DNA from: Pseudomonas putida
GTDB lineage: Bacteria > Pseudomonadota > Gammaproteobacteria > Pseudomonadales > Pseudomonadaceae
Direction: 5' to 3'
NCBI RefSeq assembly: GCF_001636055.1
Contig: NZ_CP011789.1
Location: 868,001 to 932,000 of the forward strand
DNA: 64,000 bases
Positions 44,770 to 53,169 of this stretch are shown here, in pieces. The position numbers were made by a program, and so were the translations under genes. How positions within the stretch are numbered: position 1 is the first letter of the stretch; every line of letters starts with the position of its first letter. The notes beneath the pieces were generated by a model, which saw only the letters and a program-made list of their open reading frames with translations, made no database searches and was not told where the DNA came from.

Positions 44770-45284
44770 GTCGGTTCCCCGTACAACGCCACGTAGCACT
44801 GGCGCATGCCTTGGGCAATGTACTGGCGCACTCGCGACACCGACACCCCCAGGCGTTCGGCGATCTCGGCATGGCCCATGCCGTCCAGACGGTTGTACAG
44901 GAACGCGGTGCGTGCCTTGCTCGACAGTTTGCCCAGCTGGCGGTCGATGGCCTTGAGGTCCTCGAGGATCAGGTGCTGGGTTTCTGGCGAAGGCTGCTCT
45001 GCTTCAGGCAGCAGCGCCAGCTCGGCAAGGTAGGCCTGCTCCAGGGCGGCGCGGCGGAAATGGTCGAACAGCAGCCCCTTGGCCACGGCGACAAGAAACG
45101 CGCGGGGTTCGCGAGGCGCGATCAACTGTTCGCGGCCGAGCAGGCGCACGAAGGTGTCCTGGCTGAGGTCTTCGGCGCGCTGGCGGCAAGCCGTGCTGCG
45201 CTGCAGCCAGGCCAGCAGCCAGCTGCGGTGGTCGCGGTACAGGCTGCCGACCAGCTCGGCATGTGGGCTGTGCGCAGAGGACAA
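44766..45284 (-). CDS. fecI: FecI-type ECF sigma factor
   Basis: Iron-starvation ECF sigma factor, 172 residues, expected to transcribe the adjacent receptor gene. Region 2 has LLAWLQRSTACRQRAEDLSQ and DTFVRLL (core RNA polymerase binding). Region 4 has FLYNRLDGMGHAEIAERLGV and VSRVRQYIAQGMRQCY (HTH). A Fur-like box lies 34 bases upstream of the start. The name denotes the family; the cognate siderophore is unknown. Confidence 0.92.
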   Translation of the reverse strand: MSSAHSPHAELVGSLYRDHRSWLLAWLQRSTACRQRAEDLSQDTFVRLLGREQLIAPREPRAFLVAVAKGLLFDHFRRAALEQAYLAELALLPEAEQPSPETQHLILEDLKAIDRQLGKLSSKARTAFLYNRLDGMGHAEIAERLGVSVSRVRQYIAQGMRQCYVALYGEPT

Positions 45285-45317
45285 GGGCGTTCCCCGGGGA
45301 AGAATGCGTTATATAAC

Positions 45318-45336
45318 GATAATGATTCGCGATTGT
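45318..45336 (-). promoter_or_regulatory. Fur-like box upstream of fecI
   Basis: Read on the minus strand, the 19-mer ends AATCATTATC and matches the 19-bp Fur consensus at 12 positions, the last ten being perfect. Position just upstream of an ECF iron sigma gene makes repression by Fe-Fur likely. Confidence 0.7.
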
Positions 45337-45379
45337 GGCAGAGGAGGGCGGGGGGATGCAATTGACGCTGGTCAGAATG

Positions 45380-45408
45380 CCTGTGGGCGCGGGTTTATCC
45401 GCGAAAAG
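45380..45408. repeat. Single REP-like element
   Basis: CCTGTGGGCGCGGGTTTATCCGCG-type variant with no partner; lies between the fecI and exonuclease genes. Confidence 0.55.
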
Positions 45409-45420
45409 GCCAGTGCCTGC

Positions 45421-46131
45421 CTACAGGCCATGGCTGTGCACGGCGCGCCGCCGCCACTGCCTCAGCCGCTGTTCCAGTTGCAGCGGGCTGTCCAGTTGCT
45501 GGCGTCGTGCCTGGCTGAACAGGATCAAGGCCAGCTCTGCGGTGACCTGGGCGTCGGCACTGGCATGATGGCGCGCCTGTACCTCAAGGCCGAAGCGTGC
45601 CACCCAGTCGTCCAGGCCTGCCTCACGTAGCACGGTGTCGGGGTTGAGCATCGGTGCCAGTTCCGCCACATCGATGAAGACATGTTGCAGGCGATAGCCG
45701 AGGGTTTCCTTCAAGGCGCGCCCGAGCATGCCCTGGTCGAACGGCGCGTGAAAGGCCAGTACCGGGCTGTCGCCGATGAACTCCAGCAAGTCCACCAGCG
45801 CTTCGGCCGGGTCGCTGCCTGCCGACAGTGCGCTGGGCCCCAGGCCGTGGATCAGCACGCTGGCGTTGGTCTTCTGTTCGGGACGGTGCAGGGTGCGTTC
45901 GAACTGGCGGCCCAGGTCGATACCGCCGTCCTCGATGGCCACGGCTCCGATCGACAGCACCTGGTCACGGTTGAGGTTCAGACCGCTGGTTTCGAGGTCC
46001 AGTACTACCCAGCGCTGCTCGCGCAGAGGCTGCACGCCGTACGCTGCCGGGCCTGGCAGCGCGGCCAGGCGCTGGCGCAGTTCATCGTCGAGCGCCGGTG
46101 CGCTGGAGCGTAGCCAGGCGAACAGCTTCAT
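45421..46131 (-). CDS. DnaQ-like 3'-5' exonuclease
   Basis: A 236-residue DEDD-superfamily exonuclease. ExoI is VVLDLETSGLNLNRD with the catalytic Asp-x-Glu. ExoII is in VLAFHAPFDQGML. ExoIII is in ARHHASADAQVTAELAL, an H-x-A-S-A-D-A pattern of the DEDDh type. An N-terminal extension of about 45 residues is present. Its start overlaps the stop of the cNMP/CBS/DUF294 gene by ATGA. This pair is a recurrent Pseudomonas arrangement; the substrate (DNA, RNA or nucleotides) is not known. Confidence 0.85.
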   Translation of the reverse strand: MKLFAWLRSSAPALDDELRQRLAALPGPAAYGVQPLREQRWVVLDLETSGLNLNRDQVLSIGAVAIEDGGIDLGRQFERTLHRPEQKTNASVLIHGLGPSALSAGSDPAEALVDLLEFIGDSPVLAFHAPFDQGMLGRALKETLGYRLQHVFIDVAELAPMLNPDTVLREAGLDDWVARFGLEVQARHHASADAQVTAELALILFSQARRQQLDSPLQLEQRLRQWRRRAVHSHGL

Positions 46132-48065
46132 AGCTGGTACCGCTGCGCCAGGCTGCTTTGCAGGCGCTGGGCCTGGCGCAGCGATTCACGCAGGATGCGG
46201 CGGTCCAGATGGTTGAGGCTGTCCGGGTCGACGCGGTTGGAGTAGGCCAGGTTATCGCGACTCTGGCGTTGGTGCTGTTGCATGCGGGTCTGCTGGATGA
46301 AGTGATAGGCCTCTTCGAAGGCGGCGCCATCGAGGGCATCGATGACGCCCTTGGCCACCAGCTGGCGCAACCGTTCCAGTGTGTTGTTGGCACCGATGCC
46401 GTTGGCCAGGGCGAGCAGGCGGGCGCCATCGACGAAGGGTGTCAGGCCCTGGACCTTGAGGTCGAGGGTGGCGGCCTTGTCGTTGCCCTGACGGGTCAGC
46501 ACGAACTCGCGCAGGCGCCCGACCGGCGGGCGCTGGCGCAGGGCGTTGTCAGCCATCATGCGCTGGAAGATACGGTTGTCGGCAACCTGGGCGAGGATGC
46601 CCTGGCGAAGCACTTCGCAGCCTTGCTCATCGCCCCAGACCACGCGCAGGTCGAAGTAGATGCTCGAACCCAGCAGGTTTTCCGGGCTGGCTTCGCGGAT
46701 GAAACCGGCAAAGCGCCGCGCCCATTCGGCACGCGACAGGCATAGCTCGGGGTTGCCGGCCATGACATTGCCCTTGCACAGGGTGAAGCCACACTGGGCG
46801 AGGTTGTGGTTGATGTATTGCGCCAGTGGCAGCAGACGCGCGCGAATGGCGTCGGCTTCGGCGCTGTCGCGGGCCTCGAAGAGAATGCCATTGTCCTGGT
46901 CGGTGTGCAGGGTCTGCTCGCGGCGTCCCTCGCTGCCGAAGCACAGCCAACTGAAGGCCACGCCGGGGTCGCCGCGTTCGGCCAGCGCCAGCTCGATCAC
47001 CCGGCAGACGGTATGGTCGTTGAGCAGGGTGATGATCTGGGTGATCTGCGTCGAGGAAGCACCATGGGCGAGCATGCGCTCGACAAGTTGGCCGATCTCG
47101 CCGCGCAATGCCACCAGCACTTCCAGGCGCGGCGCGTGACGGATGGTGCGCGCCAGATGCACCAGGTCGACCCGCTGCAGGGAGAACAGGTCGCGCTCGG
47201 ACACCACCCCACACAGGCGACCGTTATCCACCAGGCAGACATGCGCGATATGCCGTTCGGTCATCGCCATGGCGGCATCGAAGGCGCTGGCCTGGGGGCT
47301 GAGGTAGAACGGTGCGACGGTCATGTGCCGGTCGATCGGTGCACTGAGCTCGGCGCTGGCGTCGGCGACCACCTGACGGAGGTCGCGCAGGGTGAAGATA
47401 CCGATGGGGAAGCGCTGCTCATTGACGATGGCAATGCTCCCCACTTGTTGTTCGTGCATCGACCGTACCGCGTCGCGCAGTGGCGTGTCGGGCGTGCACA
47501 CCACCGGATGACGCATGGCCAGCTCGCCCAGCGGTGTATTGAGCGAATACTGCGTGCCCAGGGTTTCCACGGCGCGCTGGCGCACCTGCTGGTTGACCTG
47601 ATCGAGCAGGCTGCTGACGCCGCGCAGGGCGAAGTCGCGAAATACGCCGGACAACGAGAACACGCGGATGAACGCCGCCTTGTTCAGTTGCAGGCAGAAG
47701 GTGTCTTCGCCGGCCAGGTGTTCGGTGCGCGTGGCCCGTTCGCCAAGCAGTGCGGCCAGGGGGAAGCATTCGCCGCTGGCGATCTCGAAGGTGGTTTCAA
47801 CACCGGGGCCGGTGACATGCTGGCGTTCGCCCACCACCCGGCCCTGCTTGACGATGTAGAAGTGTTCCACGGGCCCGTCGGCGGGCTTGATGATGCTTTC
47901 GCCGCTGGCATAGAAGCGCAGTTGGCACTGCTCCACCAGATAGGCGAGGTGGCCCTGTTCCATCTGATTGAACGGCGGGAAGCGCTGCAGAAACTGCAGC
48001 GTACCTTGGATGTTCTGCAGCACCGCTGTCCTGCCGGCCTGGGTGTAGGCGTCCTTTTTGCTCAT
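46128..48065 (-). CDS. cNMP-binding/CBS/DUF294 nucleotidyltransferase-like protein
   Basis: A 645-residue cytosolic signalling protein. The N-terminal cyclic-nucleotide-binding fold is at about 25-140 (FYASGESIIKPADGPVEHFY). A CBS pair is at about 175-300 (VVCTPDTPLRDAVRSMHEQQ, AHVCLVDNGRLCGVVSERDL). A DUF294 nucleotidyltransferase-like domain is at about 310-460, with CFGSEGRREQTLHTDQDNG near residue 377-390, including the G-S and D-x-D pattern of the pol-beta fold. The C-terminal DUF294 helical domain follows. Looks like a nucleotide-sensing transferase related to GlnD; target unknown. Confidence 0.88.
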   Translation of the reverse strand: MSKKDAYTQAGRTAVLQNIQGTLQFLQRFPPFNQMEQGHLAYLVEQCQLRFYASGESIIKPADGPVEHFYIVKQGRVVGERQHVTGPGVETTFEIASGECFPLAALLGERATRTEHLAGEDTFCLQLNKAAFIRVFSLSGVFRDFALRGVSSLLDQVNQQVRQRAVETLGTQYSLNTPLGELAMRHPVVCTPDTPLRDAVRSMHEQQVGSIAIVNEQRFPIGIFTLRDLRQVVADASAELSAPIDRHMTVAPFYLSPQASAFDAAMAMTERHIAHVCLVDNGRLCGVVSERDLFSLQRVDLVHLARTIRHAPRLEVLVALRGEIGQLVERMLAHGASSTQITQIITLLNDHTVCRVIELALAERGDPGVAFSWLCFGSEGRREQTLHTDQDNGILFEARDSAEADAIRARLLPLAQYINHNLAQCGFTLCKGNVMAGNPELCLSRAEWARRFAGFIREASPENLLGSSIYFDLRVVWGDEQGCEVLRQGILAQVADNRIFQRMMADNALRQRPPVGRLREFVLTRQGNDKAATLDLKVQGLTPFVDGARLLALANGIGANNTLERLRQLVAKGVIDALDGAAFEEAYHFIQQTRMQQHQRQSRDNLAYSNRVDPDSLNHLDRRILRESLRQAQRLQSSLAQRYQL

Positions 48066-48275
48066 GAAGCTGACCGTATCGCTACGCCGAACTATATATA
48101 TCTATCTATAGGTATCGGCTTTGTTGTTTTCGGCCTCCATGGTCGGCTGGCTGCCCGTGGATGCCCATTGGACGTAAGTCTATCGGTGAGCGTCGCTGTC
48201 AAGGATCCGACGAAAGGTGGGTAGGCTACGCCGGTTTTCGCGGTCCTAAACCTAGCACGAGATTTTTTTGACGAG

Positions 48276-48725
48276 ATGGCCATGGCTGAGCATGACGAAA
48301 TACTGAGTGACGCCGAGCGCGAGGCGTTGGCCGTGGTGAGCGCGCCAGTGGCGCCCAGGCCGGTGGTGCTGGTGGTGGACGACAATCCGGTGAACAGCGA
48401 GGCCCTGAGCCTGTACCTGAAAAGCCGTGGCATCGACTGCATGGTGGCCGATGGTGCGCAGGAGGCGATGTTCAAGCTGCACTACGAACCGCGCATCGCG
48501 CTGATGATCACCGATCTGCGCATGGAGCCCAAGGATGGCCTGGAACTGATTCGGCAGATTCGCGAGTCGGAGCGGGCGGCCTTGTCGATCATCGTGGTGT
48601 CGGGTGACACCGATGTGAAGGAGGCGGTGGACGTGATGCACCTGGGGGTGGTGGATTTTCTGCTTAAACCGGTGGATCTGGGGAAATTGCTGGGGCTGGT
48701 GAAAAGAGAATTGAAGATCGAGTAA
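48276..48725 (+). CDS. Stand-alone receiver-domain response regulator
   Basis: A 149-residue single receiver domain with a 25-residue N-terminal extension. VVLVVDDNPVNSEALSLYL supplies the acidic pair. The phospho-acceptor is Asp80 in LMITDLRMEPKDG, and VVDFLLKPVDLGKLL holds the conserved Lys. There is no output domain. No histidine kinase is adjacent. ATG 48276 is used; ATG 48282 (MAEHDE) is an alternative with a slightly better ribosome-binding distance. Confidence 0.88.
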   Translation: MAMAEHDEILSDAEREALAVVSAPVAPRPVVLVVDDNPVNSEALSLYLKSRGIDCMVADGAQEAMFKLHYEPRIALMITDLRMEPKDGLELIRQIRESERAALSIIVVSGDTDVKEAVDVMHLGVVDFLLKPVDLGKLLGLVKRELKIE

Positions 48726-48748
48726 TGCAGGACTAGGGCTGCTTCGCA

Positions 48749-48842
48749 GCCCAATCGCGGCACAAGGCCGCTCCCACAGGTACGGCGCAAGCTTCGAACC
48801 GTGCACTGTACCTGTGGGAGCGGCCTTGTGCCGCGATTGGGC
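48749..48842. repeat. Large perfect inverted REP between convergent genes
   Basis: Arms 48749-48783 and 48808-48842 are exact complements over 35 bp, with a 24-base loop. It lies between the convergent receiver gene and glcB and could end both transcripts. The core is a variant (GCACAAGGCCGCTCCCACAG) of the REP seen elsewhere. Confidence 0.88.
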
Positions 48843-48871
48843 CGCAAAGCGACCCCCGTCGTAGATCTAAC

Positions 48872-51049
48872 TTACAGCCCGTTACGCGCCTTGAACTCGC
48901 GACGGCGGCGATGCAGTACCGGCTCGGTATAGCCGTTCGGCTGCTTCGCACCTTCGACGACCAGCTCGACCGCGGCCTGGAACGCGATGTTGTCATCGAA
49001 GTTCGGCGCCATCGGGCGGTACTGGGCGTCGCCGGCGTTCTGCTTGTCGACCACCGCTGCCATGCGCTTGAGGCTTTCCAGCACCTGCTCCTGGGTGACG
49101 ATGCCATGACGCAGCCAGTTGGCCAGCAACTGGGCGGAAATGCGCAGGGTGGCGCGGTCTTCCATCAGCCCGACGTTATTGATGTCCGGCACCTTCGAGC
49201 AGCCCACACCGTGGTCGATCCAGCGTACGACGTAGCCGAGGATGCCCTGGGCGTTGTTGTCCAGCTCGTTGCGGATCTCGTCGGCAGACCAGTGGGTGTT
49301 GGCCGCCAGCGGAATGGTCAGGATGTCGTCCACCGAGGCCGGGGTGCGCGAGGCCAGCTCGCGCTGGCGCGCCTGGACGTCGACCTTGTGGTAGTGCAGT
49401 GCGTGCAGGGTCGCGGCGGTCGGCGAAGGGACCCAGGCGGTGTTGGCGCCGGACAGCGGGTGGGCGATCTTCTGTTCGAGCATCGCCGCCATCAGGTCAG
49501 GCATGGCCCACATGCCCTTGCCGATCTGGGCACGGCCTTGCAGGCCAGTCGCCAGGCCGATGTCGACGTTGTTGTTTTCGTACGCGCCGATCCATTTCTC
49601 GCTCTTCATGGCGCCCTTGCGCACCATGGCGCCGGCTTCCATCGAGGTGTGGATCTCATCGCCAGTGCGGTCGAGGAAACCGGTGTTGATGAACACCACG
49701 CGCTCGGCCGCGGACTTGATGCAGGCCTTGAGGTTGACCGTGGTGCGGCGCTCCTCGTCCATGATGCCCACTTTGACGGTGTTGCGCGGCATGCCCAGCA
49801 GGTCTTCGACGCGGCTGAAGATCTCGGCGGCGAACGCCACTTCCTCAGGGCCGTGCATCTTCGGCTTGACGATGTACACGCTGCCGCTACGGGTGTTCTT
49901 GCGGCTGGTGTTGCCGTTGAGGTTGTGCAGCGCGATGAGGTTGGTGAACAGGGCGTCCTGGATACCTTCGGGAATTTCGTTGCCCTGGGCATCGAGGATC
50001 GCCGGGTTGGTCATCAGGTGACCGACGTTGCGCACGAACAGCAACGAACGACCGTGCAGGGTAACGCTGCCGCCATTGGGCGCTGCGTACTCGCGGTCGG
50101 GGTTCATGGTGCGAGTGAAGGTCTTGCCACCCTTGGTCACGCTTTCGGACAGGTCGCCCTTCATCAGGCCCAGCCAGTTGCGGTAGACGACGACCTTGTC
50201 GTCGGCATCGACGGCGGCGACAGAGTCTTCGCAGTCCATGATGGTGGTCAGTGCCGATTCCATCAGGATGTCTTTCACGCCGGCGGCGTCGGTGCTGCCG
50301 ACCGGGGTGCTGGCGTCGACCTGGATCTCGAAGTGCAGGCCGTTGTGCTTGAGCAGCACGGCCGTCGGCGCTGCGGCGTCGCCACGGAAACCAATCAGTT
50401 GGGCGTCGTCGCGCAGGCCGCTGTTGCTGCCGCCCTTGAGCGCGACGACCAGCTTGCCGGCGTCGATGCGATAGCCGGTGGAATCGACGTGGGAGCCGGC
50501 AGCCAGGGGCGCGGCCTCATCGAGGAAGGCGCGGGCGAAGGCGATGACTTTGTCGCCGCGTACCTTGTTGTAGCCCTGGCCTTTTTCGGCGCCGCCTTCT
50601 TCGCTGATGGCGTCGGTGCCATACAGTGCGTCATACAGCGAACCCCAGCGGGCGTTGGCGGCGTTCAGGGCGAAGCGCGCGTTCATCACCGGCACCACCA
50701 GCTGCGGGCCGGCCATATGGGCGATTTCTTCGTCGACGTTTTGCGTGGTGGCCTGGAAATCGTCGGCTTGCGGCAGCAGGTAGCCGATTTCCTGGAGGAA
50801 TGCTTTGTAGGTCGCGGCGTCGTGGGCCTGACCCTGGCGTGCCTGGTGCCAGGCATCGATCTTGGCTTGCAGCTCGTCACGCTTGGCGAGCAGGGCTTTG
50901 TTCTTTGGAGCGAGGTCGTTGATGATCTTCTCTGCACCGGCCCAGAACTGCTCGGCGACGATGCCGGTCCCCGCAATGGCTTCGTCGTTGACGAAGTCGT
51001 ACAGGACCTTGGCGACCTGAAGGCCACCGACTTGAACGTATCCAGTCAT
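48872..51049 (-). CDS. glcB: Malate synthase G
   Basis: Condenses glyoxylate and acetyl-CoA to malate in the glyoxylate shunt and in glycolate use. The 725-residue length is typical of isoform G. Recognised segments are [20 protein letters not shown] at the start, [31 protein letters not shown] and [20 protein letters not shown] 51049 is chosen because it begins the conserved N-terminus. No glc operon partner is next to it. An imperfect palindrome at 51254-51270 lies upstream. Confidence 0.97.
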   Translation of the reverse strand: MTGYVQVGGLQVAKVLYDFVNDEAIAGTGIVAEQFWAGAEKIINDLAPKNKALLAKRDELQAKIDAWHQARQGQAHDAATYKAFLQEIGYLLPQADDFQATTQNVDEEIAHMAGPQLVVPVMNARFALNAANARWGSLYDALYGTDAISEEGGAEKGQGYNKVRGDKVIAFARAFLDEAAPLAAGSHVDSTGYRIDAGKLVVALKGGSNSGLRDDAQLIGFRGDAAAPTAVLLKHNGLHFEIQVDASTPVGSTDAAGVKDILMESALTTIMDCEDSVAAVDADDKVVVYRNWLGLMKGDLSESVTKGGKTFTRTMNPDREYAAPNGGSVTLHGRSLLFVRNVGHLMTNPAILDAQGNEIPEGIQDALFTNLIALHNLNGNTSRKNTRSGSVYIVKPKMHGPEEVAFAAEIFSRVEDLLGMPRNTVKVGIMDEERRTTVNLKACIKSAAERVVFINTGFLDRTGDEIHTSMEAGAMVRKGAMKSEKWIGAYENNNVDIGLATGLQGRAQIGKGMWAMPDLMAAMLEQKIAHPLSGANTAWVPSPTAATLHALHYHKVDVQARQRELASRTPASVDDILTIPLAANTHWSADEIRNELDNNAQGILGYVVRWIDHGVGCSKVPDINNVGLMEDRATLRISAQLLANWLRHGIVTQEQVLESLKRMAAVVDKQNAGDAQYRPMAPNFDDNIAFQAAVELVVEGAKQPNGYTEPVLHRRRREFKARNGL

Positions 51050-51484
51050 TGCTTGCCTCACTCTGCTCAGCTATTTCGCTCTTCTGTATTAAGCCTGTAG
51101 CGCTTCTCTAAACACGCGGCCAGTACATGCCCTCGTCATGCAGCCCGAGCGCGGCTGGGTGCGGCCTGCCAGACAGGCTGGCGGGCGATTCGCGTATTTT
51201 CACAGGCGCCTTGGCAGACATCCAAACGACGTTTTGTAGTCCGCGCTGGCGCATACTACATGATGCAGTAGGCGAGTGAACATCAGACTAAAAGCGTCGT
51301 TGTGCGACCCGTTGGTCGCATGGGGTCACGCTGGGAGACAGTATGTTCGCAAAAAACGTGTGGATTGTTCCAGATAAATCTCTAAACGGTACACGATTTG
51401 TTGCTCGGTCTGCCCTGCGGCAGGTTGCCGCGCCTTGCCTATACTGATTCGATGCCCTTGTAAGAGCAGGTAGAGGAGTGGCCC
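51050..51484. other. Divergent glcB/gcvR-like intergenic region
   Basis: A 435-base gap. It contains the 17-bp imperfect palindrome at 51254-51270. AGAGGAG precedes the GTG start at 51485. No open frame with a convincing protein is seen in it, and no terminator. Confidence 0.6.
51254..51270. promoter_or_regulatory. Imperfect palindrome upstream of glcB
   Basis: TACTACATGATGCAGTA: 8-base arms around one central base with one mismatch. It lies 205 bases upstream of glcB. Its TACTAC half resembles the ACTAC arm of the aceE-upstream sites. Possible operator; weak evidence. Confidence 0.4.
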
Positions 51485-52003
51485 GTGGATCATCTTGTAC
51501 TCACCGTGATCGCCCCTGACAAGGCCGGACAGGTCGAACGCATCGCCCAGTGCATCTCCGATCACAGCGGTAACTGGCTGGAAAGCCGCATGTCGCGCAT
51601 GGCCGGGCAGTTCGCCGGTATCCTGCGGGTGGCGGTGCCAGCGGAAAACTATGACGAGCTGGTCGAGTCACTGCAGAAGCTGGGCGACCATGGGATCCGC
51701 GTGCTGATTGCCGAGAGCGGCATCGAACCGTCCTGCACCTGGAAACCGATCGCGATGGAGCTGGTGGGCAATGACCGCCCCGGGATCGTTCGCGATATCA
51801 CCCGGTTGCTGGCGGAGCAGGGGGTCAACCTCGAGCGCTTGAGCACCGAAGTGCGCCCGGCACCGATGAGCAGCGAGCCACTGTTCCACGCCGATGCCTT
51901 GCTGGCATTGCCGCTGACCTTGTCGCTGGATGTCCTGCAGCAGAAGCTCGAAAGCCTCGCCGATGACCTGATGGTGGAGTTGAAGCTCAGGCCGGAGGAA
52001 TAG
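51485..52003 (+). CDS. GcvR-like tandem ACT domain regulator
   Basis: A 172-residue protein with two ACT domains (about 1-80 DHLVLTVIAPDKAGQVERIA; about 90-165 MELVGNDRPGIVRDITRLLA), the architecture of the glycine cleavage regulator GcvR. GTG 51485 is supported by AGAGGAG eight bases upstream. GcvR in enterobacteria inhibits the activator GcvA. Here glycine-related genes are 40 kb away and no gcvA is adjacent, so the role is uncertain. Confidence 0.82.
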   Translation: MDHLVLTVIAPDKAGQVERIAQCISDHSGNWLESRMSRMAGQFAGILRVAVPAENYDELVESLQKLGDHGIRVLIAESGIEPSCTWKPIAMELVGNDRPGIVRDITRLLAEQGVNLERLSTEVRPAPMSSEPLFHADALLALPLTLSLDVLQQKLESLADDLMVELKLRPEE

Positions 52004-52218
52004 CGGGTTATCCCGATTTAACGGGGAAGCCCCTGTGGATAACCTGAGGGTACTCCAGGCCAGCCCCGATAGATCGCGGGCTGCAGCGGATTGTGCAAAA
52101 AATGTCCATATTTCAGGGGCTTGTGCACAAAGCGCGGGGATCAGGGTGTGGATAACCTCTGGAGACCTTGCTACAGGCCACGTGATACGTGGCCTGTAGA
52201 AGTTTGACTGTTTTTTGA
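52004..52218. promoter_or_regulatory. Intergenic region with two perfect DnaA-box 9-mers
   Basis: TGTGGATAA, the complement of the consensus DnaA box TTATCCACA, occurs at 52034-52042 and again at 52147-52155, same orientation, 113 bases apart. The region also holds the palindromic TTGTGCACAA. It separates convergent genes. Confidence 0.55.
52171..52199. terminator. Hairpin between the gcvR-like and rarD genes
   Basis: 13-bp perfect stem CTACAGGCCACGT/ACGTGGCCTGTAG with a three-base loop. On the + strand a TTTTTT run follows only after 11 bases, so termination efficiency is uncertain. Confidence 0.6.
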
Positions 52219-53106
52219 TCAGGCGCGTTTGCGCAGGCTCAGCCAGGCATCGACGCTGTAGATCGCCAGGCCAGCCCAGATGAACATGAAGGCGATCAGG
52301 GTACTCGAGGACAGGTGCTCGTCGAACAGCAGCACCGCCTGCAACAGCACCAGGGTCGGCGCCAGGTATTGCAGGAAGCCCAGGGTGGTGTAGGGCAGGT
52401 GGCGCGCGGCGGCGTTGAAGCACACCAGCGGCACCAGCGTGACCGGCCCCGCAGCCATCAACCACAACGCTTCGCTGCTGCTGAAGAACGCGAGGTTGGC
52501 GCTGTTGGCTTGCGGGTGCAGCAGCAGCCAGCCCAGTGCCAACGGCACCAGCATCCAGGTCTCCACCACCAACCCCGGCAGCGCCGCCACCGGCGCCTGC
52601 TTGCGGATCAGGCCATAGAAACCGAACGACAGCGCCAGCCCCAGCGACACCCAGGGCAGGCCACCGACCTGCCACACCTGTTGCGCCACCCCCGCTGCGG
52701 CCAACCCGACCGCCAGCCATTGCAGGCGGCGCAGGCGTTCGCCCAGCAGGAGCATGCCCAGCAGCACGTTGACCAGTGGGTTGATGTAGTAGCCCAGGCT
52801 GGCCTCGAGCATGCGCCCGTTGTTCACGGCCCACACGTAGGTCAGCCAGTTGCCTGCGATCAGTGCGCCGCTCAGGGCCAGGATCGCCAGGCGCCGCGGG
52901 TTGTCGCGCAGCTCGCGCCACCAGCCTGGGTGTTTCCATACCAGCAGCAGGAGCGAACCGAACAGTGCCGACCACAGTACCCGGTGGACGATGATCTCCA
53001 CCGCCGGGACGCTCTGGATGGCTTTGAAGTAGAGGGGGAACAGCCCCCAGATGATGTAGGCGCTGAGGCCCAGGATGTACCCGCGCTGCGGGTTTGCGGC
53101 GTGCAT
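52219..53106 (-). CDS. rarD: RarD/EamA-family permease
   Basis: A 295-residue inner-membrane transporter of the RarD branch of the drug/metabolite superfamily. It starts with RGYILGLSAYIIWGLFPLYF, the RarD signature. About ten hydrophobic segments are present, including LAILALSGALIAGNWLTYVW, with two EamA-like halves. The substrate is unknown. Confidence 0.9.
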   Translation of the reverse strand: MHAANPQRGYILGLSAYIIWGLFPLYFKAIQSVPAVEIIVHRVLWSALFGSLLLLVWKHPGWWRELRDNPRRLAILALSGALIAGNWLTYVWAVNNGRMLEASLGYYINPLVNVLLGMLLLGERLRRLQWLAVGLAAAGVAQQVWQVGGLPWVSLGLALSFGFYGLIRKQAPVAALPGLVVETWMLVPLALGWLLLHPQANSANLAFFSSSEALWLMAAGPVTLVPLVCFNAAARHLPYTTLGFLQYLAPTLVLLQAVLLFDEHLSSSTLIAFMFIWAGLAIYSVDAWLSLRKRA

Positions 53107-53169
53107 GCAGATTCCTTGCTTTGGCAGCTGATATCGCGGCGCCTATTGTAGACAGCTGGCGCCTTGCAA

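Noticed and set aside
48911..51100. A 729-codon + strand frame opposite glcB
   Set aside because: Antisense shadow of malate synthase G.
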